From Thermodesulfobacteriota bacterium (GTDB lineage: Bacteria; Desulfobacterota; Desulfocorpusculales; Desulfocorpusculum), in NCBI GenBank assembly GCA_028275295.1, contig JAPWUY010000058.1, forward strand, positions 1 to 8,307: a stretch of 8,307 nt of DNA, given 5' to 3'. The position numbers and the translations under genes are program-made. Below the pieces are notes generated by a model. It was not told the origin of the DNA. It worked only from the letters and a program-made list of their open reading frames with translations, and did no database searches. Below are positions 7,604 to 8,307 of the stretch, one piece after another. The stretch's first letter is position 1. Each line of letters begins with the position of its first letter.

Positions 7604-8307
7604 CTCGCTCCCTCCGCAGGGATCAGGCCCTCTCTCCTGTACTCCTGGAGCTTGTTCCTGAGGGTCCTTATGCTTATTCCCAACTTGGCAGATGCCCTGG
7701 TCCTGTTCCACCCTTCCATCTCGAGGGTCTTGAGGATGAGTTCCCGTTCCATGTCCTTCAATGACCTTCCACCATTGCCTGGTATTCCCTCGGGCTCCTT
7801 CCCGGCCAATTGCTCTATCCACACATCCTTCTCGCCCACCAAGTCGCCAGAGGCCAAAAGCACTGCCCTCTCGATCACGTTCTTGAGCTCCCTCACATTG
7901 CCAGGCCAGTCGTGCCCCTCGAGCTTCTCCATGGCCCTTGGAGTGAAGCCCCTGATGGATCTGGAATGTTCCCTGCATGCCAACTTGAGGAAGTGTTCCG
8001 CGAGAAGGGGTATGTCCTCTTTTCTCTCCCTCAGGGGAGGGAGCCTCAGGGGCATGACGCTCAATCTGAAATAGAGGTCCTCCCGGAACTTTCCGTTTCT
8101 CACCCCCTCGAGGAGATCCGCATTGGTAGTGGCTATTACCCTCACATCCACCGCAATGGGACCATTTCCACCAAGACGGTCCACCTCCCATTCCTGAAGG
8201 ACCCTGAGGAGTTTGGCCTGGAGATTGAGGCTCATCTCTCCTATCTCGTCCAAAAGCAGGGTGCTCCCGTTTGCCTGCTCGAACTTGCCTATCTTGCGGG
8301 AGATGGC
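7600..8307 (-). CDS. sigma-54-dependent activator, FlrC/FleR-like, partial (5' end outside window)
   Basis: The visible 235 residues are the C-terminal part of an NtrC-family activator that uses ATP hydrolysis to open sigma-54 promoters. Numbered from the window edge, AISRKIGKFEQANGS (1-15) follows directly on where the GAFTGA sigma-54-contact loop should be. Walker B LLLDEIGEM is at 17-25, sensor I VIATTNADL at 57-65, the arginine-finger region FREDLYFRL at 74-82, and sensor II WPGNVRELKNVIERAV at 134-149. A Fis-type helix-turn-helix occupies about 183-225 (NRTRASAKLGISIRTLRNKL). Walker A and any receiver domain lie outside the window. Overlap of its stop with the flgB start suggests a flagellar activator of the FlrC/FleR/FlgR type; a GAF- or PAS-type sensor domain instead of a receiver cannot be excluded. 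Confidence 0.95.
   Translation of the reverse strand, partial: AISRKIGKFEQANGSTLLLDEIGEMSLNLQAKLLRVLQEWEVDRLGGNGPIAVDVRVIATTNADLLEGVRNGKFREDLYFRLSVMPLRLPPLRERKEDIPLLAEHFLKLACREHSRSIRGFTPRAMEKLEGHDWPGNVRELKNVIERAVLLASGDLVGEKDVWIEQLAGKEPEGIPGNGGRSLKDMERELILKTLEMEGWNRTRASAKLGISIRTLRNKLQEYRREGLIPAEGAR

Noticed and set aside
7604..8191. N-terminal extension of the flgB reading frame (333 codons in total).
   Set aside because: The extra part overlaps the activator gene in a different frame; the activator motifs are unmistakable and flgB has its own Shine-Dalgarno and ATG at 7603.

Overview
This window is part of a bacterial flagellar basal-body and export operon. All supported protein genes lie on the minus strand and are transcribed right to left: a sigma-54 activator (5' end beyond the window), flgB, flgC, fliE, fliF, fliG, fliH, fliI, fliJ and a motE/ylxF-like gene. 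A tRNA-Arg(UCU) gene follows on the same strand. Every protein gene except the motE-like one is recognised with high confidence from family motifs.

Organism: a Gram-negative, flagellated bacterium is most likely. A sigma-54 activator next to flgB, followed by flgBC-fliEFGHIJ and a MotE-type protein, resembles Desulfobacterota (deltaproteobacterial) gene orders, but sequence alone does not settle this. Arginine is mostly encoded by AGG/AGA, and the coding strand is very purine-rich, so the plus strand reads as C/T-rich. Both traits are common in thermophiles; a thermophilic lifestyle is an inference only.

Layout: 8307-7600 is the activator's AAA+ domain and Fis-type helix-turn-helix. 7603-6440 encodes proximal rod proteins FlgB and FlgC and the rod-MS-ring adaptor FliE. 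A 156-nt gap (6439-6284) with an inverted repeat follows; it is the only loose junction in the cluster. 6283-3652 encodes the MS-ring FliF and switch protein FliG. 3665-1093 encodes the export ATPase complex FliH, FliI and FliJ. 1088-561 encodes a membrane-anchored coiled-coil protein with an MgtE_N/FliG-like end. Positions 560-330 hold a weak hairpin and a possible -10 element, and 329-253 is tRNA-Arg. In 252-1 I see no gene I can support.

Function: the products form the inner core of one machine. FliF is the membrane ring, FliG is fixed to its cytoplasmic face, FliE/FlgB/FlgC build the rod, and FliHIJ deliver and energise export substrates. Most junctions overlap or are a few bases apart (three ATGA overlaps), which indicates translational coupling in one transcript. 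The operon promoter is not in the window. I found no clearly undescribed system; the most useful leads are the motE-like protein, the fliE-fliF gap and the coupling of the activator to flgB.
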